Assembly: GCF_030291075.1 (NCBI RefSeq)
Contig: NZ_CP127407.1
Coordinates: 2,106,001 to 2,170,000 of the forward strand
From: Stenotrophomonas sp. 57
GTDB lineage: Bacteria > Pseudomonadota > Gammaproteobacteria > Xanthomonadales > Xanthomonadaceae
Direction of reading: 5' to 3'
DNA: 64,000 bases
How positions within the stretch are numbered: position 1 is the first letter of the stretch; each line of letters opens with the position of its first letter. The notes below the pieces were generated by a model, which made no database searches, had not been told where the DNA came from, and was given only the letters and a program-made list of their open reading frames with translations. Below are positions 53,492 to 63,136 of the stretch, piece after piece. A program made the position numbers and the translations under genes.

Positions 53492-54106
53492 TCACGCCAG
53501 TTGGCGATCCACGGCCTCGATCATCGCCTTGCGGCTGAACAGGAAGTCCCAGTAGCTACCGCCCAGCTGGCGCCACAGCACCGCCGAGCGTACCGCGGCC
53601 AGCAGCAGCGCGCGGATCTCGGCCACCACGCCGGCCTGGCCCAGGTAATGGGGGTTGCCCTGCACCATCACCCGCGGCTTGAGGTGGCTGATGGTGTCCG
53701 CGTACAGGCCGCCGAGGTTGGACAGCACGTCCGGGTGACCGCTGTCGCCCAGCTCGGTGGCCTGGCGCTGGGCGCGCTCGATGCCCGAGGCGACCTTGTT
53801 GACGGTCGCGCCGTCCTGTACGAAACGGCGCTCCAGTTGAAGCACCGACAGGGCCAGCTTGGGCAGGATCGGGTCCTGGCCCTGGTTGCGGAAGTAGTTG
53901 TGCAGCAGGCGCAGTCCGGCCTTCAGTGCATGGCGGTCACCGAACACCTCCTGCGGCGAGGACGCATCAACGCGGAACACGCTGTCCACGGCGGTGCGCA
54001 CGGCGGCGGCGTCGGAATGGCCGGTATCGGCGATACGGCGTACCTGCTGCAGGGCCTGGGCAATGCCGGCCAGGGCCAGGACGCGGTCGTCGACAGTGAA
54101 ACTCAT
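53492..54106 (-). CDS. hflD: HflD (YcfC) family protein
   Basis: This 204-aa protein matches HflD in length and in [20 protein letters not shown] and [20 protein letters not shown]. HflD sits beside mnmA in many gammaproteobacteria; in E. coli it affects lambda CII at the membrane. The native role is not clear. It overlaps mnmA by 4 bases. Confidence 0.92.
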   Translation of the reverse strand: MSFTVDDRVLALAGIAQALQQVRRIADTGHSDAAAVRTAVDSVFRVDASSPQEVFGDRHALKAGLRLLHNYFRNQGQDPILPKLALSVLQLERRFVQDGATVNKVASGIERAQRQATELGDSGHPDVLSNLGGLYADTISHLKPRVMVQGNPHYLGQAGVVAEIRALLLAAVRSAVLWRQLGGSYWDFLFSRKAMIEAVDRQLA

Positions 54107-55245
54107 GCAGCGATTACCTCAAAAGGGGAAGGGGTGGTGCGCAGGCGCTGTTCCAGCGGCGCATCGGTGGCGGCGATCACCGCGCCACCCAGGCACACCT
54201 CACCGTCATACAGCACCAGTGATTGACCGGGGGTAACGGCGCGCTGCGGGCGCGCGAAGGTGACCAGCACGCTGCCGTCGTCCAGCACCTCGACCGTACA
54301 CCGCTCATCGGGTTGGCGGTAGCGGGTCTGTGCCGTGCACTCAAACCGGCGGGCGGGGGGCGCGCCGGCAATCCAGTGCGCGGTTTCCGAGCGCAGCCGG
54401 TCGGACAGCATCCACTTGCTGTCGCGGTCCTGGTCCACGTACAGCACGTTGCTGGCCACGTCCTTGCCGACCACATACCACGGCGCCGCGGGACGGCCGC
54501 GCACGCCGCCGATGTTCAGGCCCTCGCGCTGGCCCAGGGTGAAATAGAACACGCCCGGGTGTTCGGCGATCACGCTGCCGTCGGCCGGGTCGAGGATCTG
54601 GCCGGGCTTGGCCGGCAGGTAGCGGCCGAGGAACTCGCGGAAGTCGCGCTCGCCGATGAAGCAGATGCCGGTGGAGTCCTTCTTGGCGTGGGTCGGCAGG
54701 CTGACGTCGCGCGCGATCCGTCGCAGGTCGGTCTTTTCCAGGTCGCCGATCGGGAACAGGGTGGCCGACAGCTGTTCCTGGCCCAGCTGGTGCAGGAAGT
54801 AGCTCTGGTCCTTGGAGCGGTCGGCACCGCGCAGCAGCAGCCACTGGTGGCCGCGCTGGGCGACGCGTGCGTAGTGGCCGGTGGCGATGCGCTCGGCGCC
54901 GAGCTCGCGGGCGGCATCCAGGAAATGCTTGAACTTCACTTCCCGGTTGCACAGCACGTCCGGATTGGGCGTGCGGCCGGCGGCGTACTCGGCCAGGAAG
55001 TGTTCGAACACGCCCTGCCAGTACTCGCTGGAGAAATCGCGGAAGTGGAAGGGGATGCCGAGCAGGCCGCACACCGCCACCGCATCGCGGCGGTCGTCCT
55101 CGGCGCGGCAGTCGCCGCTGCCATCGTCGGCCCAGTTCTGCATGAACAGGCCGGCCACGGCCTGACCCTGCTGTACCAGGCGCCAGGCGGCGACCGAAGA
55201 GTCGACGCCACCAGAGACGCCCACCATCACGCGCGGAGTGCTCAT
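54103..55245 (-). CDS. mnmA: tRNA 2-thiouridylase MnmA
   Basis: This 380-aa enzyme puts sulfur on U34 of tRNA-Lys, -Glu and -Gln. The PP-loop is [12 protein letters not shown], the catalytic cysteines are in [10 protein letters not shown] and GICFIGER, and the beta-barrel C-terminus follows (~290-375). ATG 55245 overlaps the nudJ stop by 4 bases. Confidence 0.97.
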   Translation of the reverse strand: MSTPRVMVGVSGGVDSSVAAWRLVQQGQAVAGLFMQNWADDGSGDCRAEDDRRDAVAVCGLLGIPFHFRDFSSEYWQGVFEHFLAEYAAGRTPNPDVLCNREVKFKHFLDAARELGAERIATGHYARVAQRGHQWLLLRGADRSKDQSYFLHQLGQEQLSATLFPIGDLEKTDLRRIARDVSLPTHAKKDSTGICFIGERDFREFLGRYLPAKPGQILDPADGSVIAEHPGVFYFTLGQREGLNIGGVRGRPAAPWYVVGKDVASNVLYVDQDRDSKWMLSDRLRSETAHWIAGAPPARRFECTAQTRYRQPDERCTVEVLDDGSVLVTFARPQRAVTPGQSLVLYDGEVCLGGAVIAATDAPLEQRLRTTPSPFEVIAA

Positions 55246-55703
55246 GCGACCTCCCGGACCAGGGAAAGCGGGTGGCGCTGGCCACCCAGGTAATCGGCCA
55301 CTACCTGCCACACCAGCGGGCTGCGCAGGCGTTCACCGGCGGCCCGCAGCTCGGCCGGCGTCAACCACAGGGCGCGGTCGATGCCGGTGTCCAGCGGCTG
55401 CGCCGGGTCGTGCGAGACCGGGCGGGCCGCATAGCAGAAGCGCAGGAAGGCAGTACCGTCACCGGCGGTCCACTGGTAGCAGCCAATGAAGTGGGTCAGC
55501 TGCACCGTCCAGCCGGTTTCCTCGCGGGTCTCGCGCAGGGCTGCCTCGGCCAGGCTTTCGCCCGGCTCGAGGTGGCCGGCCGGCTGGTTCAGCACCTGGC
55601 GGCCGTCGATGGTCTCTTCAACCAGCAGCACGCGCCCGCCGTCTACCACGACCGTGGCGACGGTGGCATGCGGTGCCCAGCGCAGGTCCGGCGTGGCGTT
55701 CAA
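55242..55703 (-). CDS. nudJ: NUDIX hydrolase NudJ-like
   Basis: This 153-aa protein has the complete Nudix box, from [20 protein letters not shown] on to TGW, the metal and diphosphate site. NudJ removes phosphate from thiamine and nucleotide diphosphates. It is coupled to mnmA, as in E. coli. Confidence 0.88.
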   Translation of the reverse strand: MNATPDLRWAPHATVATVVVDGGRVLLVEETIDGRQVLNQPAGHLEPGESLAEAALRETREETGWTVQLTHFIGCYQWTAGDGTAFLRFCYAARPVSHDPAQPLDTGIDRALWLTPAELRAAGERLRSPLVWQVVADYLGGQRHPLSLVREVA

Positions 55704-55704
55704 C

Positions 55705-56175
55705 TCAGAACTCGTCCTTCTTGGTCAGTTCCAGCTCCATCGCGTCGGCGGAGCGGATGGCCGCATCAATGGCGTCGCTGAGCTGGTCGGCCGTGGCATC
55801 GGCGTCGATCTTCACCACGAACATGGCGGTGGTGTCCTGCTTCACCCAGCCCCCCATCTTGGCATCCTGCGAGTCTTCCAGCAGGCGGTTGGCCACGGCC
55901 ACCGGGAACTGCTTGGTCTTGGCGCTGTACGCGGGCGACCAGATCTCGCGGATGTTGTGGCTGCCGAAATCCTCCACCGACGAACGCACGTAGACCATCT
56001 GGGTGCGGTCACCCTCGACGTCGAAGACCATGCGGTAATCGCCGTCCTCGTCGACTTCGTAGGCGTAGCCCAGCTTGTCCAGGTGGCGGGCCACGGCCTT
56101 GTCGGCCTCCGCTGCGGCAGCGGAGCCGGTGGCAGCCAGGGCGATCAGCAGGGTGGAGAGAAGGGTCCTTTTCAT
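55705..56175 (-). CDS. Exported YbjN-like protein
   Basis: This 156-aa protein has a signal peptide (MKRTLLSTLLIALAATGSAA). The mature part (HLDKLGYAYEVDEDGDYRMV and WVKQDTTAMFVVKIDAD) resembles the YbjN/T3SS-chaperone-like fold. Its role is unknown. AGGAT precedes the ATG at 56175. It ends one base before nudJ begins. Confidence 0.7.
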   Translation of the reverse strand: MKRTLLSTLLIALAATGSAAAAEADKAVARHLDKLGYAYEVDEDGDYRMVFDVEGDRTQMVYVRSSVEDFGSHNIREIWSPAYSAKTKQFPVAVANRLLEDSQDAKMGGWVKQDTTAMFVVKIDADATADQLSDAIDAAIRSADAMELELTKKDEF

Positions 56176-56287
56176 GAAGATCCTGTGAAGCAATACTGAG
56201 GGAAAGTGCAATTGTGACGGCGGCCGCGCGTGCCGTCCAATGTGCGGCAGGCCGACGCAGGCTCGCCCGAGCCTCTATAATGGGCAG

Positions 56288-56614
56288 ATGCCTCATGAGT
56301 CTTCCCCTGATTCCCAGCACGAGCACGGCGTTGCCGTAGAGCCCGCGCGCCCGGAAGTGGCGCCGCCGCCGTTCTACCAAGTGATGCTGCTCAACGACGA
56401 CTACACCCCGATGGATTTCGTGGTGGACGTCCTGCAGCAGTTCTTCAGCATGGACCTGGACAAGGCCACGCAGGTGATGCTGCACGTCCACACCCGCGGC
56501 CGCGGTGTGTGCGGGGTGTTCACCCGTGAAGTGGCCGAGACCAAGGTTGCCCAGGTCAACGAGTATTCGCGGATGAACCAGCATCCGTTGCTGTGCACGA
56601 TGGAAAAGGCCTGA
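56288..56614 (+). CDS. clpS: N-degron adaptor ClpS
   Basis: This 108-aa protein has the ClpS core ([20 protein letters not shown] and [20 protein letters not shown]), which binds N-terminal Leu/Phe/Tyr/Trp and hands substrates to ClpA. I chose ATG 56288; the ~35-residue N-terminal extension is acidic. clpA lies ~1.1 kb downstream on the same strand. Confidence 0.96.
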   Translation: MPHESSPDSQHEHGVAVEPARPEVAPPPFYQVMLLNDDYTPMDFVVDVLQQFFSMDLDKATQVMLHVHTRGRGVCGVFTREVAETKVAQVNEYSRMNQHPLLCTMEKA

Positions 56615-56651
56615 CCGGCTTTTGGTGCGGGCCTATCTGCGCCTGGCGCGG

Positions 56652-56774
56652 TGCGCCCGCCGAGGCGGGCACCTACCAGGGCGGAGGCCTGTGGGGCCGA
56701 GCACGCGCTCGGCTGCTGTTCGCCCAGGCATGCAGATTTCAGCCAGAAGCAGCCGAGCGCAGGCTCGGCTCTAC
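56652..56774. repeat. GTAG palindromes between clpS and the APH(6)-like gene
   Basis: A single copy with stem GCCCGCC/GGCGGGC ends in CTAC at 56676, followed by an inverted pair around GCCGAGC...GCTCGGC (56690-56774) ending CTAC. They separate two convergent genes and could terminate both. Confidence 0.75.
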
Positions 56775-56781
56775 CGCTGGG

Positions 56782-57594
56782 TCACGCTTCCGCGAGTGCC
56801 TCCAGTGCCATCCGCGCCACCGTCTCATCGATGTCAGCCGTGTCGCCGTCATCCCGGAACCACACCGCCGACAATCCCGTGCTGGCCGCGATCCAGCGCA
56901 GCAGGCGCGTGCGTTCCAGCTCCGCCAGCGCCGTGACCCGTTCAAGGCGAGCCACAAACCGTTCCGGCCGCGTCGCGACATGGATGCGCGGGCCGCAGAG
57001 ATCCGGGTTGCTGAACAGCGTGGTGTAGTCGAAGGCGCGGTCGCCCAGCAGCCGCTTCGGGTCGATCGCCAGCCAGCCACGTGCGCCGAAATCGAGCACG
57101 TTGTCGTGGTGCAGGTCGCCGTGCAGCGGCCGGATCTCCTGCTCTTCCTGCAGCAGCCCTTCCGCCAGTGATCTGCACTGTTCCAGCAGTGGCGGCAGCG
57201 CAGCCCTTGGCTGCAGCAGGTCGGCGAACCATGTACGCAGGCAGACCAGCTCCGCTGGCGGTGCGCTCCGTGGCCGGTGCAGCCGCTGCAGGACCTGGCA
57301 CAGGATCGTGGTGCAGGTGTCATCGTCGCCCTTGATCGAGCGTTGCCGCAGCGAATCGCCGCTGGCGCGTTCGACCAGGATCGCCGGTCCCTCGTGGGCC
57401 AGCAGGCGGGCAGCACCGTCACCGTTCCACCAGCGCAGCAGGCGATGGGCGTTCTGCTCCTCGGGTTCGTCGCTGACCTTCAGCATCGCCGGTTCGCCGG
57501 CGTCGGTCAGCACCGGCCAGAGCCGGGCGCGGGGCGTTTCGATGGCGCGGCCATCACGCCGCAATCGCCAGCGGCTCAGGTAGGGTTCGCTCAT
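56782..57594 (-). CDS. aph(6): Aminoglycoside 6-phosphotransferase, APH(6) family
   Basis: This 270-aa kinase matches the APH(6)/hydroxyurea-kinase family: nucleotide-binding lobe with EPAMLKVSD and LLRWWNGDGAARLLAHEG, catalytic loop RPLHGDLHHDNVLDFGARGW with the catalytic Asp, and the metal-binding Asp in AIDPKRLLGDRAFDYTTLF. The family phosphorylates streptomycin, and S. maltophilia carries a chromosomal member, aph(6)-Smalt. Sequence alone does not prove resistance. Confidence 0.85.
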   Translation of the reverse strand: MSEPYLSRWRLRRDGRAIETPRARLWPVLTDAGEPAMLKVSDEPEEQNAHRLLRWWNGDGAARLLAHEGPAILVERASGDSLRQRSIKGDDDTCTTILCQVLQRLHRPRSAPPAELVCLRTWFADLLQPRAALPPLLEQCRSLAEGLLQEEQEIRPLHGDLHHDNVLDFGARGWLAIDPKRLLGDRAFDYTTLFSNPDLCGPRIHVATRPERFVARLERVTALAELERTRLLRWIAASTGLSAVWFRDDGDTADIDETVARMALEALAEA

Positions 57595-57732
57595 GCTGGG
57601 CGGGCTGTCCTGGAGTGAATGAAGATCAAGCGATGTGTACTGCTAACGCCATCTGAACGCAGCAATCCGCTAGGGTGATGGAAATCGCGTAGTCAGGCCG
57701 CATATTGTCCCCATCTGCCGCCGGAGTAATCC

Positions 57733-60018
57733 ATGTTCAGCAAAGACCTCGAACACACCATCGGCCAGTGCTACAAGCGCGCCCGTGAGGCCCGGCATGA
57801 GTTCATGACGGTCGAACACCTGCTGTTGGCACTGCTCGACAACCCGTCCGCCCAGGCCGTACTGAAGGCCTGTGGTGCCGACGCCGAACGCCTGCGCCAG
57901 GAGCTGGAGCAGGCCATCGAGGCCTCCGTGTCCCGCCTGGCCGAAGATGACGGCCGCGACACACAGCCGACCCTGGGCTTCCAGCGCGTGCTGCAGCGGG
58001 CCGTTTACCACGTGCAGTCCTCGGGCAAGAAAGAGGTCACCGGCGCCAACGTGCTGGTCGCCATCTTCGGCGAAAAGGACTCCCACGCCGTCTACTACCT
58101 CAACCAGCAGGACGTCACTCGCCTGGATGTGGTCAATTACCTGTCCCACGGCATCGCCAAGCTGGGCGAGGAAGGCGAGCAGCCATCTTCTTCCTCCGAG
58201 GGCGAGGGCCGCATGGAGGGCGGCGATGGCGAGCCGAAGGGCGATGCCCTGACCGAGTTCGCCAGCAACCTCAACGAGCAGGCCCGGGCTGGCCGCATCG
58301 ACCCGCTGGTCGGTCGCGCCGACGAGATCGAGCGCACCATCCAGGTCCTGTGCCGCCGCCGCAAGAACAACCCGCTGTACGTGGGTGAGGCCGGCGTGGG
58401 CAAGACGGCCATCGCCGAGGGCCTGGCCCGCCGCATCGTCGAAGGCTCGGTGCCGGACGTGCTGGCCGACGCGGTGATCTACTCGCTCGACCTGGGCGCG
58501 CTGGTGGCCGGCACCAAGTACCGGGGCGACTTCGAGAAGCGCCTGAAGAGCGTGCTGACCGCGCTGAAGAAGGTGCCCAACGCGGTGCTGTTCATCGACG
58601 AGATCCACACCATCATCGGTGCCGGTTCGGCGTCGGGCGGCACCATGGACGCGTCCAACCTGATCAAGCCGGCGCTGGCCTCCGGCGAGCTGCGCTGCAT
58701 CGGCTCGACCACCTTCCAGGAATACCGTGGCATCTTCGAGAAGGACAGGGCGCTGGCCCGTCGCTTCCAGAAGATCGACATCGTCGAGCCGACCGTGGGC
58801 GAGACCTACGAGATCCTGCAGGGCCTGAAGTCCAAGTACGAGCTGCACCATGGCGTGACCTATTCCGACGAGGCGCTGCAGGCCGCAGTGGACCTGTCGG
58901 TGAAGCACATCGGCGACCGCCTGCTGCCGGACAAGGCCATCGACGTGATCGATGAGGCCGGCGCCCGGCAGCGCCTGCTGCCGGAAGGGCAGCGCAAGGA
59001 GCTGATCGACGTCGAGGAAGTGGAGGCGATCGTGGCCAAGATGGCGCGTATCCCGACCAAGCAGGTCAGCGCCACCGACAAGGATGTGCTGCAGCACCTG
59101 GAGCGCAACCTGAAGATGGTGATCTTCGGCCAGGACCCGGCCATCGAGACGCTGTCCTCGGCGATCAAGCTGGCCCGTTCGGGCCTGGGCAACCCGGAAA
59201 AGCCGATCGGCAACTTCCTGTTCGCCGGCCCGACCGGTGTGGGCAAGACCGAGGTGACCAAGCAGCTGGCGCTGCAGCTGGGCATCGAACTGGTCCGCTT
59301 CGACATGTCCGAATACATGGAGCCGCATTCGATCAGCCGCCTGATTGGCGCCCCTCCGGGTTACGTCGGCTTCGACCAGGGCGGCCTGCTGACGGAAAAG
59401 ATCGTCAAGACGCCGCACTGCGTGCTGCTGCTGGACGAGATCGAGAAGGCACACCCGGACATCTTCAACATCCTGTTGCAGGTGATGGACCGCGGCGTGC
59501 TGACCGATACCAACGGTCGCGAGGCGAACTTCAAGAACGTGGTGCTGGTGATGACCACCAATGCCGGCGCGGCGCAGGCCTCGCGGCGTTCGATCGGCTT
59601 CACCAAGCAGGACCATGCCACCGACGCGATGGAGACCATCCGCCGCAGCTTCACCCCGGAATTCCGCAACCGCCTTGACGCAGTGGTGCAGTTCCAGGCG
59701 CTGGGCTTCGAGCACATCCTGCGCGTGGTCGACAAGTTCCTGATCGAGCTGGAGATGCTGCTGCAGGACAAGCACGTCAGCCTGTCGGCCACCCCGACCG
59801 CCCGTGATTGGCTGGCCCACCATGGTTTCGATCCGCTGATGGGTGCCCGTCCGATGGCCCGCGTGATCCAGGACAAGATCAAGCGTCCGCTGGCCGACGA
59901 ACTGCTGTTCGGCAAGCTGGTCAACGGTGGCAAGGTCAACATCGACGTCCGCAACGACGAACTGGTGGTCGAGACCCAGGCCGAGCCGGAGCGTCTGCTG
60001 CCGGTGACGGTGGAGTAA
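57733..60018 (+). CDS. clpA: ClpAP protease ATPase subunit ClpA
   Basis: This 761-aa AAA+ unfoldase has the N-domain (~1-145) that binds ClpS, the first ATPase with GEAGVGKTAIAEGL and AVLFIDEIHTIIGAG, and the second with GPTGVGKTEVTKQLA and CVLLLDEIEKAHPD. The ClpP-docking loop is IGFTKQ. No ClpB-type middle coil is present, which separates it from ClpB. It degrades N-degron and ssrA substrates with ClpP. Confidence 0.97.
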   Translation: MFSKDLEHTIGQCYKRAREARHEFMTVEHLLLALLDNPSAQAVLKACGADAERLRQELEQAIEASVSRLAEDDGRDTQPTLGFQRVLQRAVYHVQSSGKKEVTGANVLVAIFGEKDSHAVYYLNQQDVTRLDVVNYLSHGIAKLGEEGEQPSSSSEGEGRMEGGDGEPKGDALTEFASNLNEQARAGRIDPLVGRADEIERTIQVLCRRRKNNPLYVGEAGVGKTAIAEGLARRIVEGSVPDVLADAVIYSLDLGALVAGTKYRGDFEKRLKSVLTALKKVPNAVLFIDEIHTIIGAGSASGGTMDASNLIKPALASGELRCIGSTTFQEYRGIFEKDRALARRFQKIDIVEPTVGETYEILQGLKSKYELHHGVTYSDEALQAAVDLSVKHIGDRLLPDKAIDVIDEAGARQRLLPEGQRKELIDVEEVEAIVAKMARIPTKQVSATDKDVLQHLERNLKMVIFGQDPAIETLSSAIKLARSGLGNPEKPIGNFLFAGPTGVGKTEVTKQLALQLGIELVRFDMSEYMEPHSISRLIGAPPGYVGFDQGGLLTEKIVKTPHCVLLLDEIEKAHPDIFNILLQVMDRGVLTDTNGREANFKNVVLVMTTNAGAAQASRRSIGFTKQDHATDAMETIRRSFTPEFRNRLDAVVQFQALGFEHILRVVDKFLIELEMLLQDKHVSLSATPTARDWLAHHGFDPLMGARPMARVIQDKIKRPLADELLFGKLVNGGKVNIDVRNDELVVETQAEPERLLPVTVE

Positions 60019-60054
60019 TCCCGCGCCGGACCGGCTCCGGACGTGGTGGGAGAA

Positions 60055-60078
60055 CAAGGGCGGCTTCGGCCGCCCTTG
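60055..60078 (+). terminator. Hairpin terminator after clpA
   Basis: AAGGGCGGC and GCCGCCCTT form a 9-bp stem with a TTCG tetraloop, 38 bases past the clpA stop. The tail is GCCTTGTC. It lies 12 bases from the end of the convergent gene and may serve both. Confidence 0.75.
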
Positions 60079-60090
60079 CCTTGTCTGCCG

Positions 60091-60468
60091 TCAGCGGCCG
60101 CGGCGGCGTGCTTCCCGTGTGAACTGCTCGGCATCGATCGGCTCGATGCGCGCGACCTCGCAGCTGCGGCGACCGGTTTCCAGCTTGCTTCGGCCTTCGC
60201 CGCACAGTTCCCCCGCGTCCTTCCCGTCGGTCTTGAAGTCGAGGCGGGTGGCCAGCACGGCAGACGGGCAGCTGCTGCGGAAATGCACGACATAGTGGTC
60301 TACACCGGAGCGAAGCAGGATGTTCCTGTCGGCACCGGCGCGAACGATCTGCTGTTCGCCCGACAGTGGCACGCACTGCGCCGGTGTGGTGTCGGCGGCA
60401 TGGGCAGGCGACGCCAGCAGGGTGGTGGCAGACAAGGCCAAGGGGATGAGCAGGGAGGGCAGGTTCAT
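60091..60468 (-). CDS. Secreted cysteine-containing protein, DUF6491-like
   Basis: This 125-aa protein has a signal peptide (PSLLIPLALSATTLLASPAH then AAD). The mature ~100 residues have four Cys (PAQCVP, SSCPSA, GELCGE, RSCEVA), the spacing of small xanthomonad secreted proteins of DUF6491 type. Its role is unknown. I chose ATG 60468 for the signal peptide. Confidence 0.65.
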   Translation of the reverse strand: MNLPSLLIPLALSATTLLASPAHAADTTPAQCVPLSGEQQIVRAGADRNILLRSGVDHYVVHFRSSCPSAVLATRLDFKTDGKDAGELCGEGRSKLETGRRSCEVARIEPIDAEQFTREARRRGR

Positions 60469-60616
60469 GGCGGGGCAGGGGGCGACGATCCGGACTGGAC
60501 CGGATCCCAGGGTGCCGCCGCTTCCGCGAATGCGAATCTGCCGCAAGCAGGGCTGACCGATGCCACGGTGAGTTCGGTCACGATGACCTCCGGCAGGGCC
60601 GGATTGCGGGCATGAC

Positions 60617-60643
60617 AAAAGGCCAGCAACCAGGGCTGGCCTT
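60617..60643 (-). terminator. Rho-independent terminator after infA
   Basis: AAGGCCAGC and GCTGGCCTT form a 9-bp stem with a 7-base loop, 28 bases past the infA stop. On the minus strand it is followed by TTGTCATG with U's in the stem end. Confidence 0.8.
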
Positions 60644-60670
60644 GTCGAAGTGGCGCCAGGCGCCAACCGC

Positions 60671-60889
60671 TTACTTCATGCGGTAGGTGATACGACCCTT
60701 GGTCAGGTCATACGGGGTCATTTCAACCTTGACCCGGTCACCGGTAAGGATGCGGATGTAGTTCTTGCGCATGCGGCCGGAGATGTGGGCGATGATTTCG
60801 TGCCCATTTTCCAGACGAACGCGGAAAGTGGTGTTCGGCAGCGTCTCGCTGACGGTGCCCTCGAACTCGATGGAATCGTCTTTCGACAT
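60671..60889 (-). CDS. infA: Translation initiation factor IF-1
   Basis: This 72-aa OB-fold protein is a full-length IF-1 ([40 protein letters not shown]). It binds the A site of the 30S subunit. It lies between clpA and aat, a common order in proteobacteria. Confidence 0.98.
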   Translation of the reverse strand: MSKDDSIEFEGTVSETLPNTTFRVRLENGHEIIAHISGRMRKNYIRILTGDRVKVEMTPYDLTKGRITYRMK

Positions 60890-60975
60890 GTAGTCCTGTG
60901 CGGTTCAGAAAACGGCCACGCTGGGCCTAAGGCGCAGTATTTTACGCGTGACCGGCCCAGCTTGCAAAGTTTGCG

Positions 60976-61716
60976 TTAACCCTCGGCCAAACGCCGTGCT
61001 GGCAAGCGTCCGACGGCCTGGGTCCACGCGCCTTCACGCCCCCCGCGGCGCACGGCATGGCGCACATGGTCCAGGAATTGCGCACGGGGCAGGTGCTCGG
61101 CTCCCATCCGCAGCAGGTGTGGGTTCTGCACCTGGGCGTCGATCAGTTCCCAGTCCCAGCCCCGCAGGGTGGAAGCCAGTGCGGCCAAGGCGACCTTGGA
61201 GCCGCCGCTGGCGCCACTGAACATGCTTTCGCCGAAGAACATCGATCCGATCGCCACCCCGTAGATGCCGCCGACCAGCGTCTGCCGCTCCCAGACCTCG
61301 AAGGAGTGGGCAAAGCCGAGGTCGTGCAGCTGGCTGTAGGCCTCGACCATCGCCGGACTGATCCAGGTGCCGTCCTGGCCGGGGCGTGGTGCCGCCGCGC
61401 AGGCACGCATCACGCGGCTGAAGGCGGTGTCGGCGGTGACCTCCCAGTCGCAGCCACGTAGCTGGCGGCGGAAACGACTGGACAGGTGCACGCCCTCGGT
61501 GCGGAACACCATGCGGGGGTCCGGCGACCACCACAGGATCGGCTCGCCTTCGCTGAACCAGGGGAAGATGCCTCCGGCATACGCGTTGAGCAGGCGCACC
61601 GGATGCAGGTCGCCGCCTACTGCAAGCAGGCCATCGGGCTGGCGCAGTGCGGTCTCAGCCGGAGGGAAGGGCGCGTCCGGCGCATCGGCCAGGCGCCAGG
61701 GCAGCTGGCGGGTCAT
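60976..61716 (-). CDS. aat: Leucyl/phenylalanyl-tRNA-protein transferase
   Basis: This 246-aa enzyme adds Leu or Phe to proteins that begin with Lys or Arg, making them ClpS-ClpAP substrates. It has GLLAVGGDLHPVRLLNAYAG, GIFPWFSEGEPILWWSPDPR and the C-terminal WELIDAQVQNPHLLRMG. I chose ATG 61716. With clpS and clpA nearby, the window holds most of the N-degron pathway. Confidence 0.96.
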   Translation of the reverse strand: MTRQLPWRLADAPDAPFPPAETALRQPDGLLAVGGDLHPVRLLNAYAGGIFPWFSEGEPILWWSPDPRMVFRTEGVHLSSRFRRQLRGCDWEVTADTAFSRVMRACAAAPRPGQDGTWISPAMVEAYSQLHDLGFAHSFEVWERQTLVGGIYGVAIGSMFFGESMFSGASGGSKVALAALASTLRGWDWELIDAQVQNPHLLRMGAEHLPRAQFLDHVRHAVRRGGREGAWTQAVGRLPARRLAEG

Positions 61717-61788
61717 GTCACCATTGTATTCGTCGTGGTGATCGTTGATGTCTGGCACCATCGGCGTCCAACGGCAAGGAGCCCACGC

Positions 61789-63057
61789 ATGAGTGACGCG
61801 ATTACCGCCATCCTCGATGTGCACGACACCCCGTGCACGCGTAACGACAGCCAGAACATGCTGCTGGCGCTGGCCACTGAGCAGCCGTTCCAGCTCGGTG
61901 CGCTGATGCTGCTGGCGCTTGCCCGGCGTTCACCCGGCTCGGCGTTTCTCGACATGGCGCTGGATCTGCTGCCCGACGAAGCGGTAGCGCCGGTCTGTGC
62001 CGAGGCCTGGCGTCGCTACCGTGATGGCGAGCGCGGCGAGCTGGTGGCCAGCGTGATGGAATTCGCCAGCTATCAGGCGCCGCAGCTGCTGCAGGACGAC
62101 TGGGAGGCACTGCTGGCGGTCACCCGTGAGGATGAGCTGCAGCTGGCTTCGCAGGTATGGCGGGACCTGCCCTCCGCCATTGCCGCGCAGTGGGCGCGCA
62201 TCCTGTCCGAAGCCGATGACGATCGCGAAATGGCGCGAGCCAGAGCGTTGCTGCTTGCGACCCTGCCAGAGACGTACGGCGTTGCCCGCGGCTACATGGT
62301 CGACTGGGGACGGCTTGATGCCGAGGTCTGGGCGCACTGGGCAGGCGTCGCCGACGGACGGCAGCCGCGGCGCCTGCATGGGGAGCGGCCGCTGCACATC
62401 CGCTTCGGTCGTGAGCAGCATCGTGCGCAGCAGGCCGACGAGCCGAGCTGGCGCAGGCGCATCTGGCGTCTGCACCCGACCTGGAGCAGCGGGCAGGTGC
62501 GCCATGCCGGTCAGATGGGTGGGCGGCTGGAAGCGCTCTGTGGCAGCTGCCATGCGCCGCTGCAGCGCCTGCTGCGAACCGATGCTGCCGCGCTTCAACC
62601 GGGCGCGGCCGGCGAGATCACGCTGGGCCTGTGCCTGGACTGCTGCGGTTGGGAAGATCCGCCCGTGCGTTTCTATCGCCACGATGTCAGCGGCCTGCCC
62701 AGCTGCCACCCCAGCCAGCGCCTGGAGGTGCCGGCCACGCCCACTGACAGCGGTGACCTGATGCGTGCCGAAGTGGGCCTGGTCGCCCTGGACAGCGCGC
62801 GCTGGCAGCAACAGGACTGGGGCCAGTCCAACCATCGGCAGAACCTGTCGCGCGTGGGCGGCGCACCGAGCTGGGTGCAGAGTGCCTGGTATCCGGCGTG
62901 CATCGATTGCGGTGAGGAGATGCCCTTCGTGATGCAGCTGGATTCGACGCTGCCGACCACCGGTGGAGGCGCGCTGCTATGGGGCAGTGGCGGCATGCTC
63001 TACACGTTCTGGTGTGCGAAGTGCCGGGTGAGCGGGCACTTCTGGCAATGCACCTGA
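61789..63057 (+). CDS. CxxC-rich protein of unknown function
   Basis: I do not recognise this 422-aa soluble protein. The first ~210 residues are helical. The second half carries four CxxC motifs (CGSC, CLDC, CIDC and CAKC) and ends HFWQCT, so it may bind one or two zinc ions. The end (GEEMPFVMQLDSTLPTTGGG then GGMLYTFWCAKC) is faintly like DUF1963-type proteins. AAGGAG precedes the ATG. It is divergent from aat. Confidence 0.7.
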   Translation: MSDAITAILDVHDTPCTRNDSQNMLLALATEQPFQLGALMLLALARRSPGSAFLDMALDLLPDEAVAPVCAEAWRRYRDGERGELVASVMEFASYQAPQLLQDDWEALLAVTREDELQLASQVWRDLPSAIAAQWARILSEADDDREMARARALLLATLPETYGVARGYMVDWGRLDAEVWAHWAGVADGRQPRRLHGERPLHIRFGREQHRAQQADEPSWRRRIWRLHPTWSSGQVRHAGQMGGRLEALCGSCHAPLQRLLRTDAAALQPGAAGEITLGLCLDCCGWEDPPVRFYRHDVSGLPSCHPSQRLEVPATPTDSGDLMRAEVGLVALDSARWQQQDWGQSNHRQNLSRVGGAPSWVQSAWYPACIDCGEEMPFVMQLDSTLPTTGGGALLWGSGGMLYTFWCAKCRVSGHFWQCT

Positions 63058-63081
63058 GCGCAGCGTACCCGGCATCGCTCT

Positions 63082-63136
63082 GGCAGGTGCCAACCTTGGG
63101 CCTATTGCTCTGGTAGGTGCCCGCCCTGGTCGGCAC
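63082..63136. repeat. GTAG-type palindromes at the 3' end of the acetyltransferase gene
   Basis: GGCAGGTGCCAACCTTGG (63082) is a half copy, and GTAGGTGCCCGCCCTGGTCG (63113) a fuller copy ending GGCAC. The second lies inside the coding region and encodes the last residues of the protein. Confidence 0.65.

Noticed and set aside
53492..54106. HflD as evidence for a prophage
   Set aside because: hflD is a host gene beside mnmA; no integrase, structural or lysis genes are present.
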